From: Ceraceosorus guamensis | Lineage: Eukaryota; Basidiomycota; Exobasidiomycetes; Ceraceosorales; Ceraceosoraceae | DNA: 64,000 bases | Direction of reading: 5' to 3' | NCBI RefSeq assembly: GCF_003144195.1 | Contig: NW_020290018.1 | Location: 16,916 to 80,915, forward strand | In this document: positions 12,701 to 24,903 of the stretch, one piece after another | Numbering within the stretch: position 1 is the stretch's first letter | How the letters are laid out: every line of letters begins with the position of its first letter | Notes under the pieces: generated by a model | Databases searched by the model: none | Told to the model about the DNA's origin: nothing | Seen by the model: only the letters and a program-made list of their open reading frames with translations | Program-made: the position numbers and the translations under genes

Positions 12701-13757
12701 AGTGTCCAGAACGCTTGCAGAGTGAGAACGAAAAGTCTTGATGCGATTGCCTTGCTCGTCCATGATGTGGGTGTAGCCTGCGTGTGTGCCGAGCACCTGA
12801 CAAGACCATCGAGCGCAAAAATTGCGTATACATGCGCGCCATCAGCTGCACCCACACCTGCCATTTTTTCCCTGCCATACTCACCACGAGGCGATCTGAA
12901 GCGGCCAAAGAGCTTGCAGAATCTTTCCGCAGCGTCTCGCTGTAGCCATTCTTCATCCTGGAATACTTCAAACACGGCTCCTCCTCATCCGAGTCGTACT
13001 CCGCCTCGTCGTCTGCTTGTGGAGCGGAGTCTCCTGGCATTCCAGAGATTTCAGCGCTGGCGCATGCTTCTTCTTGCCCCGGCTCAATCTGTTGGGCTGC
13101 GAGTTCCTGTGCCTTTTGAGCCCTTTCTGCTCCTTGAGTCGCACCATCGGCGCCAGACCGTTCCGTCTCGGCGCTCTCCTCCACGGCTTGTATCAGCTCG
13201 GAGAGCGGTGCGCCAGTAGGTGCCCCATCTGCCTCGCTCTCCCCCACGTCTGCTTCTTGCTCTCCCCGCACGTCGTCATTGACTGCAGGCACCTCCATCT
13301 CCACGCCATCAACCCTTTCATCATCCTTCCCCTCCCCCTCCTCCTCTTCCTCAAGCGTCACGGCAGCTTGTCGTGCATCCTCTGTGTCTGCGGCTGGCTG
13401 CGAGCTGACTACCTGCGCACTGGTGAGCGGACCATCCTGCGCATCGACTTGCACCTGTTCCCGAGCATGACTTGCAGAAGCGCTGCGAAGGGAATTGTTG
13501 GCCCGTGCCATGCCGCTACCGCTGGGCTTGACGACGCCCGACGCTTGATCGGCGTACACCGATACAATCCTATGGCGATTGACAAGGTTTGCAGTCTGAT
13601 TCATCAGGTACTGAGCAGAGGTTGCGCTCATTTGCTGATCGTGCGAGGAGGCGACGATGGGCGATGTCGATGTCGATGTCGATGTCGATGTCGATGACTG
13701 ATGGGCGATGGATGACTCTGCATCCTGCAGCAGGTCGTGCTCCTGCTCGGGACTCAT
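9739..13757 (-). CDS. VPS41: Vacuolar sorting protein VPS41 (HOPS subunit)
   Basis: HOPS-complex effector subunit for vesicle tethering and fusion at the vacuole and for AP-3 traffic. Three exons on the minus strand: 13757–12885, 12796–12398, 12318–9739, all phase 0, 1283 codons plus stop. The conserved part begins at EEEPCLKYSRM and runs through a WD40-type propeller (GTHAGYTHIMDEQGN, LIAWANDK, GVRLYDCSLRQRISF), a clathrin-heavy-chain-repeat α-solenoid and a C-terminal RING-H2 finger (CAACGK, CRHAYHLQC, CPIC). About 80 residues are inserted inside the RING. The N-terminal ~300 residues are acidic, Ser/Thr-rich and poorly conserved, so the protein is much longer than the ~850–1000 residues usual for VPS41. 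ATG at 13757 chosen because the open frame further upstream lacks an ATG. It diverges from PDX1. Confidence 0.93.
13662..13696 (-). repeat. GATGTC hexanucleotide repeat in VPS41
   Basis: Nearly six copies of a 6-bp unit encode a (Ser-Thr)n run near the VPS41 N-terminus. Length changes stay in frame. Confidence 0.9.
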
Positions 13758-13953
13758 CCTGGCTGATGGCGCGGATGGCCGTGCGAGTGAGTTGAAGGAG
13801 CAGCCTGACGAGGCGCTGCCCCTCAGCAGCAGGAGAGATGTGGGATACAAAGACGCGCGTTGCGTTTCGTCACCTCCAGGACCGGTCAGTGGGACTCATA
13901 CTCTGGCGAAACCCTGTGGCGCTGACCCTTGAGCAGAGTCTTTGGAGTGTGTG

Positions 13954-14031
<78 letters not shown>

Positions 14032-14769
14032 TGTGTGTGTGTGTGTGGTTGGGTGGGCCAGAAGGGAAAGGGTCGTCAGACAGCGCCTCGACGTACGCTT
14101 CACCCAGGCATCGACGTGCAACGTCTCGAGTCATTGCTCGATCCATTCCATTCACGATTCATCTGAAGAATCATGCGCATGCCGATCTCGGGTCCAAAGA
14201 AACGTCAAGTGCGGGCATCAGGGCAACTCCTCCGTCCGGCGCACGGACACCCTTGACTCAAAACTGCATGTCCTCATACTTGACACGTGACTGATGAGAA
14301 GCGCAGCGTTGTTGCATGCATGCATGCATGCGGTTCATCCGCGATGCCGCGGCTCATCGCCCCAAATTAAACCGCGCAATTTGCATGGAATCAAGCGATG
14401 GGAGTCACTGAGTGCGTCTGGGGGAGCAGCAGCAGCAGCAGCAGCGGAGACTGCTCGGTGCGTGCGTGCGGGCGTGCGTGCGTGCGTGATGGGGGGGGGG
14501 GGAAAGGCGACGCTTGCATCTCACTCGCGACTCTTCTGCGTTTGATTGGTGATTCATCAGCTTGCCATTCTTCGTCCAACCCACTCACGACTTGCGATTG
14601 TGAATGCTGCCTCTGCACAGACCTGGTTCATGCTACATCACAGTCCGCATCCATTCATCTCCAATCGATCTGCGTCGCTCCAAAGTCATCTACTCAATAG
14701 CTTCCCCACACCACCCCCACCCCCCCGGTTCTCCTGCTCTCTGCACCAGAACAACCTTTCCCGTCCGCC
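13758..14769. other. Divergent VPS41/PDX1 promoter region
   Basis: About 1 kb between two divergent starts. It holds a ~100-bp GT run (13947–14047), a CATG-type self-complementary run (14314–14331), a CAG-type run near 14428, a G12 run near 14490 and a CACGTG at 14284–14289. No gene seen; open frames over the GT run are pure repeat. Confidence 0.7.
13947..14047. repeat. (GT)n microsatellite, about 100 bp
   Basis: Alternating GT with a few C or A interruptions. Such purine–pyrimidine alternation can adopt Z-DNA. It sits in the VPS41/PDX1 promoter region. Confidence 0.95.
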
Positions 14770-16070
14770 ATGCTTGGTTCGAGAGCCAGCAGCGTGTCGC
14801 GCATGGTCGCCTCCAGCTCCAGAGTGCACGCAAGCAGAGGTGAGCACATGCATGCTGCACGCATTCCGACCCGCACAGGCAAGCGAGGATGAATCACAGT
14901 ACACCACTCTGCCCTCTTGATTCGCACCACTCGCACAGAGCTCCACTCGAGCGCTAGCAAAAATGCGGTTGCGCCATTCACAATGCCTGCCATGAGTCCT
15001 ACCATGACCGAAGGTGGACTGGCCACCTGGAAGGTCAAGGAGGGTCAGCCTTTCAACGCGGGCGATGTCTTGCTAGAGATTGTCAGTCAGCATAGCACGA
15101 GGGCTGTCATGCCTACGTCATCCAATTAGATGTGAGGAACTCAGCTCACCCGCTCCACACTTGTCCCAACGCACGCACTTCGCAGGAAACGGACAAGGCG
15201 ACGATGGATGTTGAAGCGCCAGAGGATGGCGTCATGGCAAAGATTGTGGTGGGCGAAGGGGAGAAGAATGTGCAGGTGGGCAGAATCATCGCCATGCTTG
15301 CAGAGCAAGGTGATGACATTTCGAGCGTAGAGGTACCGTCGCAAGCCACGTCGAGCGAAGCGATCGGGCAATCGGATGCCGCGTCTTCGAGCTCAAAAAG
15401 CAGTGTCGTAGAGACAAAAAGACCTCAAAAGACTCCACCGCCATCACCGTCTAGCTCTTCGCAGCAGTCGACCCAGACCCACGCATCGATGCAGCACGAC
15501 GAGCGAATCTTTCCAAGCGTTGCGCGTTTGCTGGCCGAGCATCATCTGAAGGCATCAGAGGTCAAGGGGACGGGCGTCAGAGGCATGCTCACGAAAGGTG
15601 ACGTCCTCACCCACGTGGGCATCGCCAACAACCCGAGTGGATCTGCAAAGTCGACTTCGCTTGGCGTTGCGGCGCTCGGTGGACCTCCGAAGCAAGGTGA
15701 TAAGAAGGTGAGTGCCAGTCGAAGCTTGTAGCATGGATACAAGGCGACCATCCTACTGACCTCGCGACGTGTACTGCTCCTGCCCATCAAGGTGGGCACG
15801 CCCGAAGGCAGCAGCGCTAGAACCGCGCCAAGTGAGCCACTGAGCGGCGCGCAAGTCAGGTCTCTAATTCTTGGTGGTCTAGCTTCTTCCTCCAAATCGG
15901 CTAGAGTCTCCTCCCAATCCGCCGCACCAAGCCAGGCGTCTATCCTCGACGACTTGCTTGCCGATTATCGCTTTTCCTCCCAACGCGCTAGATCCTCTCA
16001 GCCTGCACCCGCTTCAGCATCAGACAAGTCCAGGCAAGCAGCTTCGGACGCTCTTGCCGGACTATTGTAG
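14770..16070 (+). CDS. PDX1: Pyruvate dehydrogenase E3-binding protein (protein X)
   Basis: Non-catalytic subunit that anchors dihydrolipoamide dehydrogenase (E3) to the pyruvate dehydrogenase core in the mitochondrial matrix. Four exons: 14770–14839, 14939–15081, 15186–15707, 15792–16070; 337 residues. An Arg/Ser-rich presequence (MLGSRASSVSRM) is followed by a lipoyl domain with the modified Lys in EIETDKATMDV. A linker rich in Ser, Pro and Gln leads to the peripheral-subunit-binding domain (PSVARLLAEHHL, GTGVRGMLTKGDVL). The acyltransferase catalytic domain of E2, with its HxxxDG motif, is absent: after the binding domain only a short low-complexity tail remains. This separates PDX1 from the E2 subunit LAT1. 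The stop lies 246 bp from that of the converging F-box gene. Confidence 0.92.
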
Positions 16071-16316
16071 AGTTGCACCCATACGTCCAGCCGCACTCCT
16101 CACTAGACGCTCTCAAAGCAAAAATCTCACAGCGACTCATGGCGCAATTTCCAAAGCTGTTGCGAGTGCGTGCGGATAGATATCAGAAGCGTGATGGCGA
16201 GGTATGCAATGTGGGGAATGGTGACAGATGACGCGAGCATGAGGGTGTATAGAAAGGGCTGGGCAGGCGGCATACAAAGCGACTGGCGCATGGCGAGGCG
16301 TCGCAAATCAACAGCA

Positions 16317-18823
16317 TCACGCTGCCGAATCGCGCCTGCTCAACAGGAAGCATCTGAGGGCGAACGTGCGCCAAGTGAGCAAAGCATCGGCAGCGACGCG
16401 TGACATCGATTTAGCTACACGGATTCTACTCACCCTTCGTAGCCGCTCATATTCTCGGGCGTGAATGTGTCTCGCCACCTGCCCACCAGGCGGCCACCAG
16501 CGACGGCATAGCCTCGATACAGCCATCGCCCTCGACCGTCTGGGCGATACTCCTTGGTCATGATCATCATGCCGTCCCAACTTCTGATGCGACCACGCAA
16601 AATGAAGCGACCCCATGCCGAGTGACCCTGGGACGTGGAGCATGAGTGCGCGGAGCCCAGTGAGCCAAAGGGTCACTCTCTCTCAGTCGAAAGGGACAGA
16701 AGACTCACAGTGCCACTCAAAAGAATCTCGTACGCCTCTGGATCGCCCGGCGGGCAGCGTTCATCATCGCCGAACGAGGGATACATCTGCGCATCTTCCA
16801 GTGAACCGAATCCGCGCTTCGCAAGCTCAGCGTAGTCGCCTGCATTCGTAATCTGCCCTGTTCGACTGTCCGTTTCGATGTTGAAGCGATTGTTGCGACT
16901 CGCGCCGTTGTAAGCAGGCCTGCTCGGGTTGATGGTAGCAACAGCTTCAGAGTAGGGCACAGAAGGAACGGTATCTGGCTCTGGCTCCCCATTCAGATAG
17001 CCGGCATTCAGAACACTGCCTTCCCCTCCGATCTTGCGGACGCCTGATCCTACTCGCACAATATGTTCGCGGATCCTCCAGACTTGCGGCTGCTCCCCGA
17101 ATGGTCCCTCATATAGGCTTCGCATGCGACCAGCAAGCATCTCGCGGTACGAGTCGAAGTCGAAGAAGCAGAAGCGGCCCTCCCAAGCGCCTTCAAAGAG
17201 ACCAGCATGGGCAAGAGGCTTGAGGCCTGGGGCAGAAAAAGGGTTGGAGCAAGCCAGCAGGCGGGAGACGTCTGTGTCGTGATCGATGGACCTGAAGGCA
17301 AGCGGATTCCTGTTCGCTCGCACGTCTTCGCGCGCAGCTGATGGGTTGTGCAGGTCCTGGATCGGAGTCAATCCAATGACTGCCGGGTCGCGCTCCACCT
17401 TGGCAAAGAAAGTGAAGCAGGCCGCGTGCGAGAGGATGGGTGGAAACAGCTTCATTCTGATGCCGCAATGTGTGATTTCCGTCTCCCTCGACCTGGGAAT
17501 CAGGTCAGCGAGGAATGGATTGGGCGGCGGTGAAGCGTTGGCTGCCGCCGCAGCTGACTGAGCAGGGTCGTCCTGAGAAGCCAATGGAAGTCGCCTGACG
17601 GTCCAAGGAGCGACGTAAGAATCGAACTGCGTAATTGCATGAGAAACAGTCGCGGTCAGTGAGCGTTCCGAGGCGATCGAGCCTGCTTCGACCAGCTCGC
17701 ACGTACTTTATGTGCAGCAAAGACGAAAGGCCTTAATACGAAGAGCTTGGTGTCGCTGACGCCGCGGGATTCCTTGGCCAAGTCGAGCGGGTCGGTGAAG
17801 AGAAAGGCTACATGCAAGGCCAAAGACCTGTCCAAAGTGTCCGGAGGGTACACCGGCTCGGTTGGTGCTTCGAGCATGATCTGCTTGTCGTGCAAGCGGA
17901 GGTAGCCGTCCAACAGTGCCCACTTGAGCCTGGCCATGTTGAGCCCATCTGTCACGATGAGCCGACGTCGCACACACTCAGCCGTCGATACGCTTAGCGC
18001 TTCGAAGCAGCAACCAAAACTTTTCTTCATCCAACTCACCATTCTCTACGAGCATCATGTACGCTAACCAAAGGTTCTCCGTCATCTCCTCTTCCGCAAT
18101 CAAAGGTGGTAGGTCGACCGGCTTGAGCTGATTTACGAGCACAGCTGCTCTGATGCGCTTCAATATTCTGCACCTCTTTTGCAGCTCGGCACAGAGATTG
18201 CGCGCTGCGATGGCTTTTGGTCCAAATCTGCGCTCGATGGCTGCGACGTCGAAGCGATTTCGAAAGATGCGAGCATACAGGTGTGGAGCAGCCCGAGGGT
18301 TGAGCAGTGTGTAGACCTGTCGACAAGTCAGCAGAAAGGCCAGCAGGTGGCTAGGTGGCGTAGCTGATGGGTGATGTTCGGCGTGCCAGGGCAAGGAAGC
18401 GGCGCTAGTGTCGATCTGGACCAGCGCATCTCCGCCAGCTACGTCTTGCGGTACGTTGACCTGCGCCGCATCGTCCTGCGTCACTGCGCACTGGTATGCG
18501 ATCTGCTCGATGATCTCTGGTGGCAGGTTGAGTAGCCTTGACCCCGATTTGGTGTCGAGTTTGCGACCCGAGCAGGATGCGTGGGCCAGGACATTTGCAT
18601 TGACACTTTGTGTTGCGTCACCGGCCACCTGCTTGTCCTGCTGCTTGGCTGATGATGTCGTTTGATCTGAAGCGCTTTCCATTTCATGCAACGTGGCGGT
18701 AGCATCGTCGAGACCAGTGTGATCAGCAGCATTTGACGCGCGAGATCTAGCCATCATCTTGTCTGGACGATGTTGGTCGATTGGCGACGCGGACTTGGAC
18801 CGCGATCGTTTGAACGCACTCAT
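16317..18823 (-). CDS. F-box domain protein
   Basis: Likely substrate adaptor of an SCF ubiquitin ligase. Five exons: 18823–18040, 17948–17707, 17626–16709, 16627–16434, 16353–16317; 724 residues in one frame. After a basic, disordered N-terminus an F-box-like helix starts at LLNLPPEIIEQIAYQC, followed by LLAFLLTCRQVYTLLNP, typical of fungal F-box proteins with an extended first half. The rest has no repeat type I recognise (no WD40, Kelch or LRR). The C-terminal third contains an aromatic segment (AWGRFILRGRIRSWDGMMIM, WLYRGYAVAGGRLVGRWRDT) like a small β-rich domain conserved in basidiomycete F-box proteins. Substrate unknown. It diverges from the LRR gene over about 2 kb. Confidence 0.8.
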
Positions 18824-20799
18824 GGAGCCAGTGGTGTGGTGATCAACACTCGTGCGGAGCCAATGTTGGTGTGGGGAGAGAAGAGGAGCGGTCGAAGTGT
18901 GTTGAACTCACAGTCACACACCTTGAGGAGAAGATGTTTGGGGCGTAGCGGTCAGGCTGTCCAAGCGCGGTGGATGGGAAAGGTGGGATGGCGGTGAGAA
19001 GCGTTTGAAATTCTTGGCCCGCGCCAATTTCAATGTTCACATTCACATTCACATTAGCTCAAGCCAGGATGCAATCGCAGTCACAGTCATGAGTTACACA
19101 GTCGCAAGTCCATGCGCAGTGCGGCGATGCTGACCACCGGAATTTGGTGCTTGTTCTTGATTCAAGATTGACACGACCACTTTGACTGCGACTCGTGACT
19201 TGAATCGAATCTTCAATCACGAATAGCACATGCACCACACTGCACCCACACACCGCTAACGGCAAGAGCCGGTGGCACTCGATCGCAAGCCTTATCCGGC
19301 CGGTCCGATTCAATTCTAATTTTAAACGCAACAATTGCGCCGTGCTGCTAATCTTGAATTTGAATGTGATGCATGCTGTAGGTACTGTAGGTACACCTTC
19401 ACACGTGCAACTGCTGCACCGTGTGTCCTCAGACTCACAGACTCACAACAGACTCACAGACTGCCGAGGCTGCTGGGTAGGTACCGTGTATATACATGGA
19501 CACATGTACCGCTCGCACAATGATCGCAGCACCGCAAGAGATCCGCGAGCACCTCGATCAATCACGAATGATGACTTGTATACTGGTTGTGGATCAGCGC
19601 CTCGAACCAAACACCACAGCGCGGGCGTTTGAGCGGCCACACCGCGCGCTTGGATTGCTCGCCTCTTTGTGGATTCTCATCCCGTGACCCGTGCCAGGCA
19701 CGACTCAACACTCGTGACTCTCTGACTCACGACGCGCAGACTCACGATTGATGATTTGATGAGTATTTGTTATGGTGATTCTTTAGACGGCCGCTCGCGC
19801 CAAGTCGCCCTGCGCTCGCCAACTTCCATCTCGACTCCGAAGCTGTATACAGTAGAGTCTTGAGTATAGGTACTCACAACTGTACATAGCGAGCGCGCTG
19901 AGGCCAATTTGATGATCGGACATTCAAAGTCGAGTCATGCAGCAGCATCAGACGCAGCAGAGTCGGCACTCGATCTTGTCTTGACTCTTGATTGCAAGGC
20001 CATTGTGATAGTCTCTGTCTCTGCCGTGCTCTGATGCCTCCCCTCCGCCTTTGACTCAACAGCTGTCTGCTGCTGAGAGTGCATGACTCCGCCCACGCTG
20101 GCTTTTGGACCTGCAAATGGGCGCAACATTGGACGTGTGCAGCAAGCATCTAAAACAGTAAGCTGAGCTCCTGGCGGCGGAATGCAAGAGCTTATAGGGT
20201 GGCGTCCGGCATCTTGGAACAGGGTTGAGACTCACACTGATTAATCGCGAGTTGAGAAGTCACGAGTCGGAGTTACACGACGAGTCAAGAGTCGGAGTTC
20301 AAGCTAGCAGTCAAGAGTATGATGATCAGGCAGACACATCTATTCATACATGCATGCATGCACCTCACGCCTTTCTCGTCTCACTTTTCGCCTGGCTATC
20401 TCGTCAAGTCGCAACTCGCAAGTCACGTGCTGGATATTTTGCACCGTAAGCGCTTTTTTCGTTGTCGTGCATCTGTCAGCACGCGAATACAACAGCACAG
20501 TAGCGAGTCACGAGTCCCGTCGGCTGCATGGCGCAGCTGCGCGCGCATGATTCGCAGCGAAGCTTTCAAGGCACACATCGCTGCATGACGTGCGCTGTTT
20601 AGCCTTTCTTGCTCGGGCTTTCCACTTGATCACGACTTTCGGGCTCTGAACGACCTGCCGGTGCCGCTGGTGGTGGTGCTAATCACGTGTCTGCGATCTT
20701 CTGCGCGCTTGCAACATTCGTAATCGCCCTACGACTCGCCTCACGCACCCGCACCAACACCATCCACCTCGACGACTAAGCGGCATTCTGCTTCGAAGC
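18824..20799. other. Divergent F-box/LRR intergenic region (2 kb)
   Basis: No gene recognised. The stretch is relatively AT-rich and full of short GACTCA, GAGTCA and TCACGAG words, for example around 19430–19465, 19700–19745, 20265–20310 and 20505–20520. It also holds CATTCACATT-type repeats near 19030 and CACGTG at 20424–20429 and 20684–20689. Confidence 0.65.
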
Positions 20800-23121
20800 A
20801 TGTCTGCCGCGCTGAAGGCTGCCATTGCAGCTCAACGCGCGGCACTCGCAAAAGTCAAGCTTTCAGACGACGCTGCTGCTGCTGCTGCTGCTGCTTCCTC
20901 CTCCTCTTCTTCCGCAGCTCAAGAGGAAGACGAGGATGCTCTGACCAATACTCGAAGAGGTGGGAGCGAGAGGAGGAGAGAGCAGGAGGAGACGCAGCTT
21001 GCGCAGGCATCTACGGAATCGCTGCTGCTCAAGTCCACCCAGACAGGTCGCCTGATCCTCGCTTCGCGCGCACCGCCTCTCACCGAGTTGCCGCCATCTG
21101 CCATTCAGCTTTTGGACGACGATGCACCGCAGTGGTATAGGCAACACGCGAACACTGCAGCAGGCAGGAGGCCATGGTACGAGCGAGCCGATCTGGTTCA
21201 GCTGAGCTTGTCCAACAATATCATCAAATCTATTCCAAATGCCATCCAAGGCTTCGCTGCACTGAGCAGGCTAGACGTGAGTGGCTAAGCCGCTCGATGG
21301 GTGATCTATGGCCTGCCCAGCATTTGGCTGATCGGGCGATGCTGCGCTCATCACGCTTTCGACTTTCTGCAGCTGCACAACAATGCGCTCAAAAATGTGC
21401 CCGACGCTCTGTCTGGCCTTTGCCAGCTCACTCACCTCAACCTGCGCGGCAACAACCTGTCCATCTTTCCCACATCCCTCTTGATGCATCCCACTCTGCT
21501 AGAGTTGGACCTTTCCAGCAATCGCATCACCACTTTGTGGGACCAGCGAGATCTAGAAGCAAGTGTCAAGGAGTATGAAGAGATCATCGCAGCCAGCGCC
21601 GAGGCTATGGAAACTGGCGGAATCTGGGCTGGTCTGGGCGACTCGTCCCGCTCCAGCAAAAAATACAAGCCAGACCCGCAACGGCCACTTCCTGCCTGTC
21701 GCTTCCTCAGCCTCGGCAACAATCGCCTCACCAATGCGTCCCTCAGATGGTCGTTGGTCTCGCCGGAAGGAGCGCAAGCGGAAGCGCAAACGGAGCGGCA
21801 GCAGGCCATCATCTGGCCTACCAATCTAACCACGCTGGACGTGTCTGACAACTTTGTCAGAGGTCCGATACCTCTGGCCGCGTTCGGTACCTTATCGTCT
21901 CTGCAGCACCTCGATTTGGGCGGCAATGGCCTAGCATCAGACATTTTCGAGGCAAATGCCCCAGAGATAGAGGGCTCGCTGCCTACCGCGGAGCCAGCCA
22001 AGTTCTTCCCAAGCTTAACGCTTTTATCCCTGTATAGATGCGAGATGGATGATCTGGAGCCTCTGGAAGAAGTTTGGGGCTCACCCCGTACTATAGCCGA
22101 GGGCGAGAAGGCCTTTCCCGCTGGAGTCGGCACACCGCAACCACGCGTCGGCATACAGGCTCGACAGCTGGTTAGCGTCCGATCTCGCATTCCCGAGCGG
22201 ATACCAAAGGGTCAGCTGGCCATCGTCTTAGAGGGCAATCCGCTAAGGGAAGAGGCATACAGACGGAAGAAAGCGCCTGTATCTGGCCTACGACCAATGG
22301 ATGCTAGACAAGGGGCAAGCGGACTTCGTTCCGTCTCAAACGAGGTGATGCGCTCAGCGGAGGGAGGTGCTCCGGCCCCGGCCAAAAGGCAAGATGAAAT
22401 CGAAGAGGGCGATCGCACAGACTATCTGGCAGATGAAAGATTCACGAAGGCGGCCACGGCCACCTTTGCTCCTTCAGTGGGCGAGTCAGTGCAGACTGGA
22501 ACGCGCAATTTAGACGTGCAGTTGCCTTCCGGCCGCGGCACTCGCCGGCGAGAAGTCGACCTCGACGAGTGGGGACCGCTCGGTGGGAGCACCTCCTTGC
22601 CCGCACGCGCCAAGGTAAAGGCAAAAGTCCCAGACGCAAAGGATACGCAGGGGCACCCTATCGTAGCTCGACAAACGGAGAGGGCGCCAGCGAATCAGTC
22701 CGAGTGGGGGCCATTGGGTGGTGCTGGTGCTACTGCAAGGTGTCAAGGTGCGGCATCGGCGACTCGCCAGCGCACAGAAGATGGACAAGCTGCTCTCAAA
22801 CCGCTGCAAGAACCTTCCTACGCAGCCACGCCACCCGGCACCACTGTAAGGGGGCCTGCAACCGAGGTGTGGGAGCAATCGTTGAGCGAAGGCGCGAAAC
22901 GCAGGCTCCGGGCTCAAGCTGCGCGTGAGGCCGCGCAAGGCGGCCAGAGCGAGAGTGCGCTACCCAACCCCCAAATTGATTTCTCGTCACCTCAAGCAAG
23001 CGATCGCACGCCGCCCAAGTCGGCGTCTGGCACCACAACCTTGGAAACGCAAGGGGCTGGGACACCCCGCAGCAGAGGCAAGAGGGGAGCTGCGCCGTGG
23101 GAATCCAGCATTCAATTATAG
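20800..23121 (+). CDS. Leucine-rich repeat protein (LRRC40-like)
   Basis: Two exons, 20800–21276 and 21373–23121; 741 residues. A short N-terminal helix is followed by Ala and Ser runs. LRRs run from about residue 130 to 350, with classic LxxLxLxxNxL units such as LVQLSLSNNIIKSIPNAI, LTHLNLRGNNLSIFP, LLELDLSSNRITTLW and LTTLDVSDNFVRGPIP. The C-terminal half is disordered and holds two copies of EWGPLGG (22567–22587 and 22702–22722). No signal peptide, kinase or cyclase domain is seen, so an intracellular scaffold role is likely. Resemblance to LRRC40 is by repeat type only. It converges with the YIH1 homologue, 96 bp apart. Confidence 0.8.
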
Positions 23122-23217
23122 CTTGCGAAATCAACACTTCGGAACGGATCATGGCGCGCATCGCATCCGCCGCTAGAGTTGATGCTGTTCCGAGCAGTGC
23201 AATGCATGGGTTAGACT

Positions 23218-24903
23218 CTACCGTCTAGAGATGCTGTCAAGCTTGTGCGTGTTTGCATGCGCAGCGTTTGAAATGCCAGGGCTTGAGTTGAGCGGACCTT
23301 GAACCACGCCCAAGACCTCCAGAGCATCTCGCGCTGCCCTGTTGATGACTTTGAAGCGGTCTGCGCCGAGATGCACACCTCCGTACTTTGAGTGGGCGCG
23401 GAAATGAGTAGTGTAAGTTTGGGATGGAGGCGCCGTTCCAGCGACTTCGAGCCAGACACCTACCCATCTTGTGACCACTACAATTACATTGTCAACGCCC
23501 TGAATAGAATGAGGAGGGGACATATGAGAATGCGTTTGACCTGTGATCTGGCGGCGTACGCTTTTCGCTAGCGCAAGCATTGGAGCAGCCGCATGTTGTG
23601 CGCTTGAAAGAATGTTGCCAGGGCACCCGATCGCGTACTTACAAGCACATGTAGCAGATGTGCTAGCCTCCCACCTGCGGCGGATTCGCCATCATCGTCG
23701 CAGTCGCTGGCATGAACTGGTCTGCCGCTTTGGCCAGTGTTCGAGCACGTCCATGCATGTATGGTCGGATGAGTGGCTTTCGCAATCCGCCGGTCGGACA
23801 AGAGATGTGCAAGCAAAGCAGGAATCTGCAGAGCACAGGGAAACGCAGAGCAGGACGATTGAGCGACGATTGCCATTCGAAGAACCGAAATGCGACAGGC
23901 CACGATGGTCTAGAAGCCGACATCCACTCACTTCGTCGGGGTGAGTCAGGCGCGCAGCATGACCGACAAAGACCGACTTTCGTTCGGTGATGGGTGGACT
24001 GCTGACGAGCATGCTGGCAATGTCGACTGCTTTGTGACTAGCGTGAGGTTGTTCAGTGGACTCGGACAACGTCGGGAGATCTTGCCGCTCCAAGTCTTGG
24101 TCATCGCTGCTGAAATCTTGCGGCTGCGCTGCTTCAGTGTCCAATGACCTCGGATTGCGCGACTGTTCCTCTCGTCGCCGGGCAAGACCCTGCTCAAACC
24201 ACTCGGCCACACGCTCCTTGACCCACTCGATGATTTCAAAACAGATGACTTCGCCTTGAACCCATCGTAGTCCTTTGATGTCGTTGTGCTGCGCTGCTTG
24301 TTCTCCACGCTCGCGACCCACATCGCTTTCGGAGATGACGCGCTGAAAGTGAAGAAAACATCTGAGGACTTCTGCAAAGATGAGATGATCTACAGGCAAA
24401 GGGCCGATGTAGCGACTGAGCACCTGAGGTTGTGGTGCTTGATCGCAGTGCGGGTAGTTTGAAGGCAAGGTGATGGATAAGTGGAGGGGTTGCGAGGCTG
24501 CAGCCTCGCTCGATGCCGTTGCGCCTGCAATGTCTGCACGCACGCTGAGCCTGAGCTTGTCCATGCTGATTCGCGGGTCGGCAGCTTTGGGGAGAGGAGT
24601 AGGGTTGGAGCCATTGCACGGTTGAGAGCATGAAGGCTCGCCTCTGGTGCTTGTGCTTGTGCTTGTGCTTGTGCTTGTGCTTGTGCTTGTGCTTGGATGC
24701 AGCAGACCGATGCTTTGGTCGCCGTAGATGGAGCGCAAAGCTTGAAGCTCTTCAGCCAGCTGCGAGGCAGACTGCAGCGCGCCATCGTCGGTGCCAGACT
24801 GGACAAAGTGCTCCAATCGACCCATGAAGACATGCAGAGCTTGCCTTTCGGCCAGGCTGATGTGATTCATCGACTCCTCGTCGTCATCCCCCTCCATGGG
24901 CAT
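23218..24903 (-). CDS. YIH1: YIH1/IMPACT homologue (RWD + UPF0029 domain)
   Basis: Yih1/IMPACT competes with Gcn2 for Gcn1 and so dampens the amino-acid starvation response. Four exons: 24903–23932, 23825–23643, 23499–23464 (36 nt) and 23385–23218; 452 residues. An N-terminal RWD domain (LAEELQALRSIYGDQS, LHLSITLPSNYPHCDQAP, ICFEIIEWVKERVAEW) is interrupted by a (Ser-Thr)n run encoded by a hexanucleotide repeat. The C-terminal IMPACT domain has ERKSVFVGHAARLTHPDE, SDCDDDGESAAGGRLAHLL, NVIVVVTRW and YGGVHLGADRFKVINRAARD across exons 1–4. The intron between RW and YGG sits inside the signature motif. It is longer than yeast Yih1 (258 residues) because of the disordered middle. A start at 24924 is also possible. 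Confidence 0.9.
24646..24694 (-). repeat. GCTTGT hexanucleotide repeat in YIH1
   Basis: About eight copies of a 6-bp unit encode (Ser-Thr)n in the RWD region of the YIH1 homologue. Confidence 0.9.

Noticed and set aside
13870-14166. Long frames of alternating Thr-His or Val-Cys over the GT repeat
   Set aside because: They are translations of a dinucleotide microsatellite in several frames at once, with no flanking domain.
14294-14920. Several overlapping frames upstream of PDX1
   Set aside because: They cross CATG, CAG and G-run repeats and end at or inside the PDX1 first exon in other frames.
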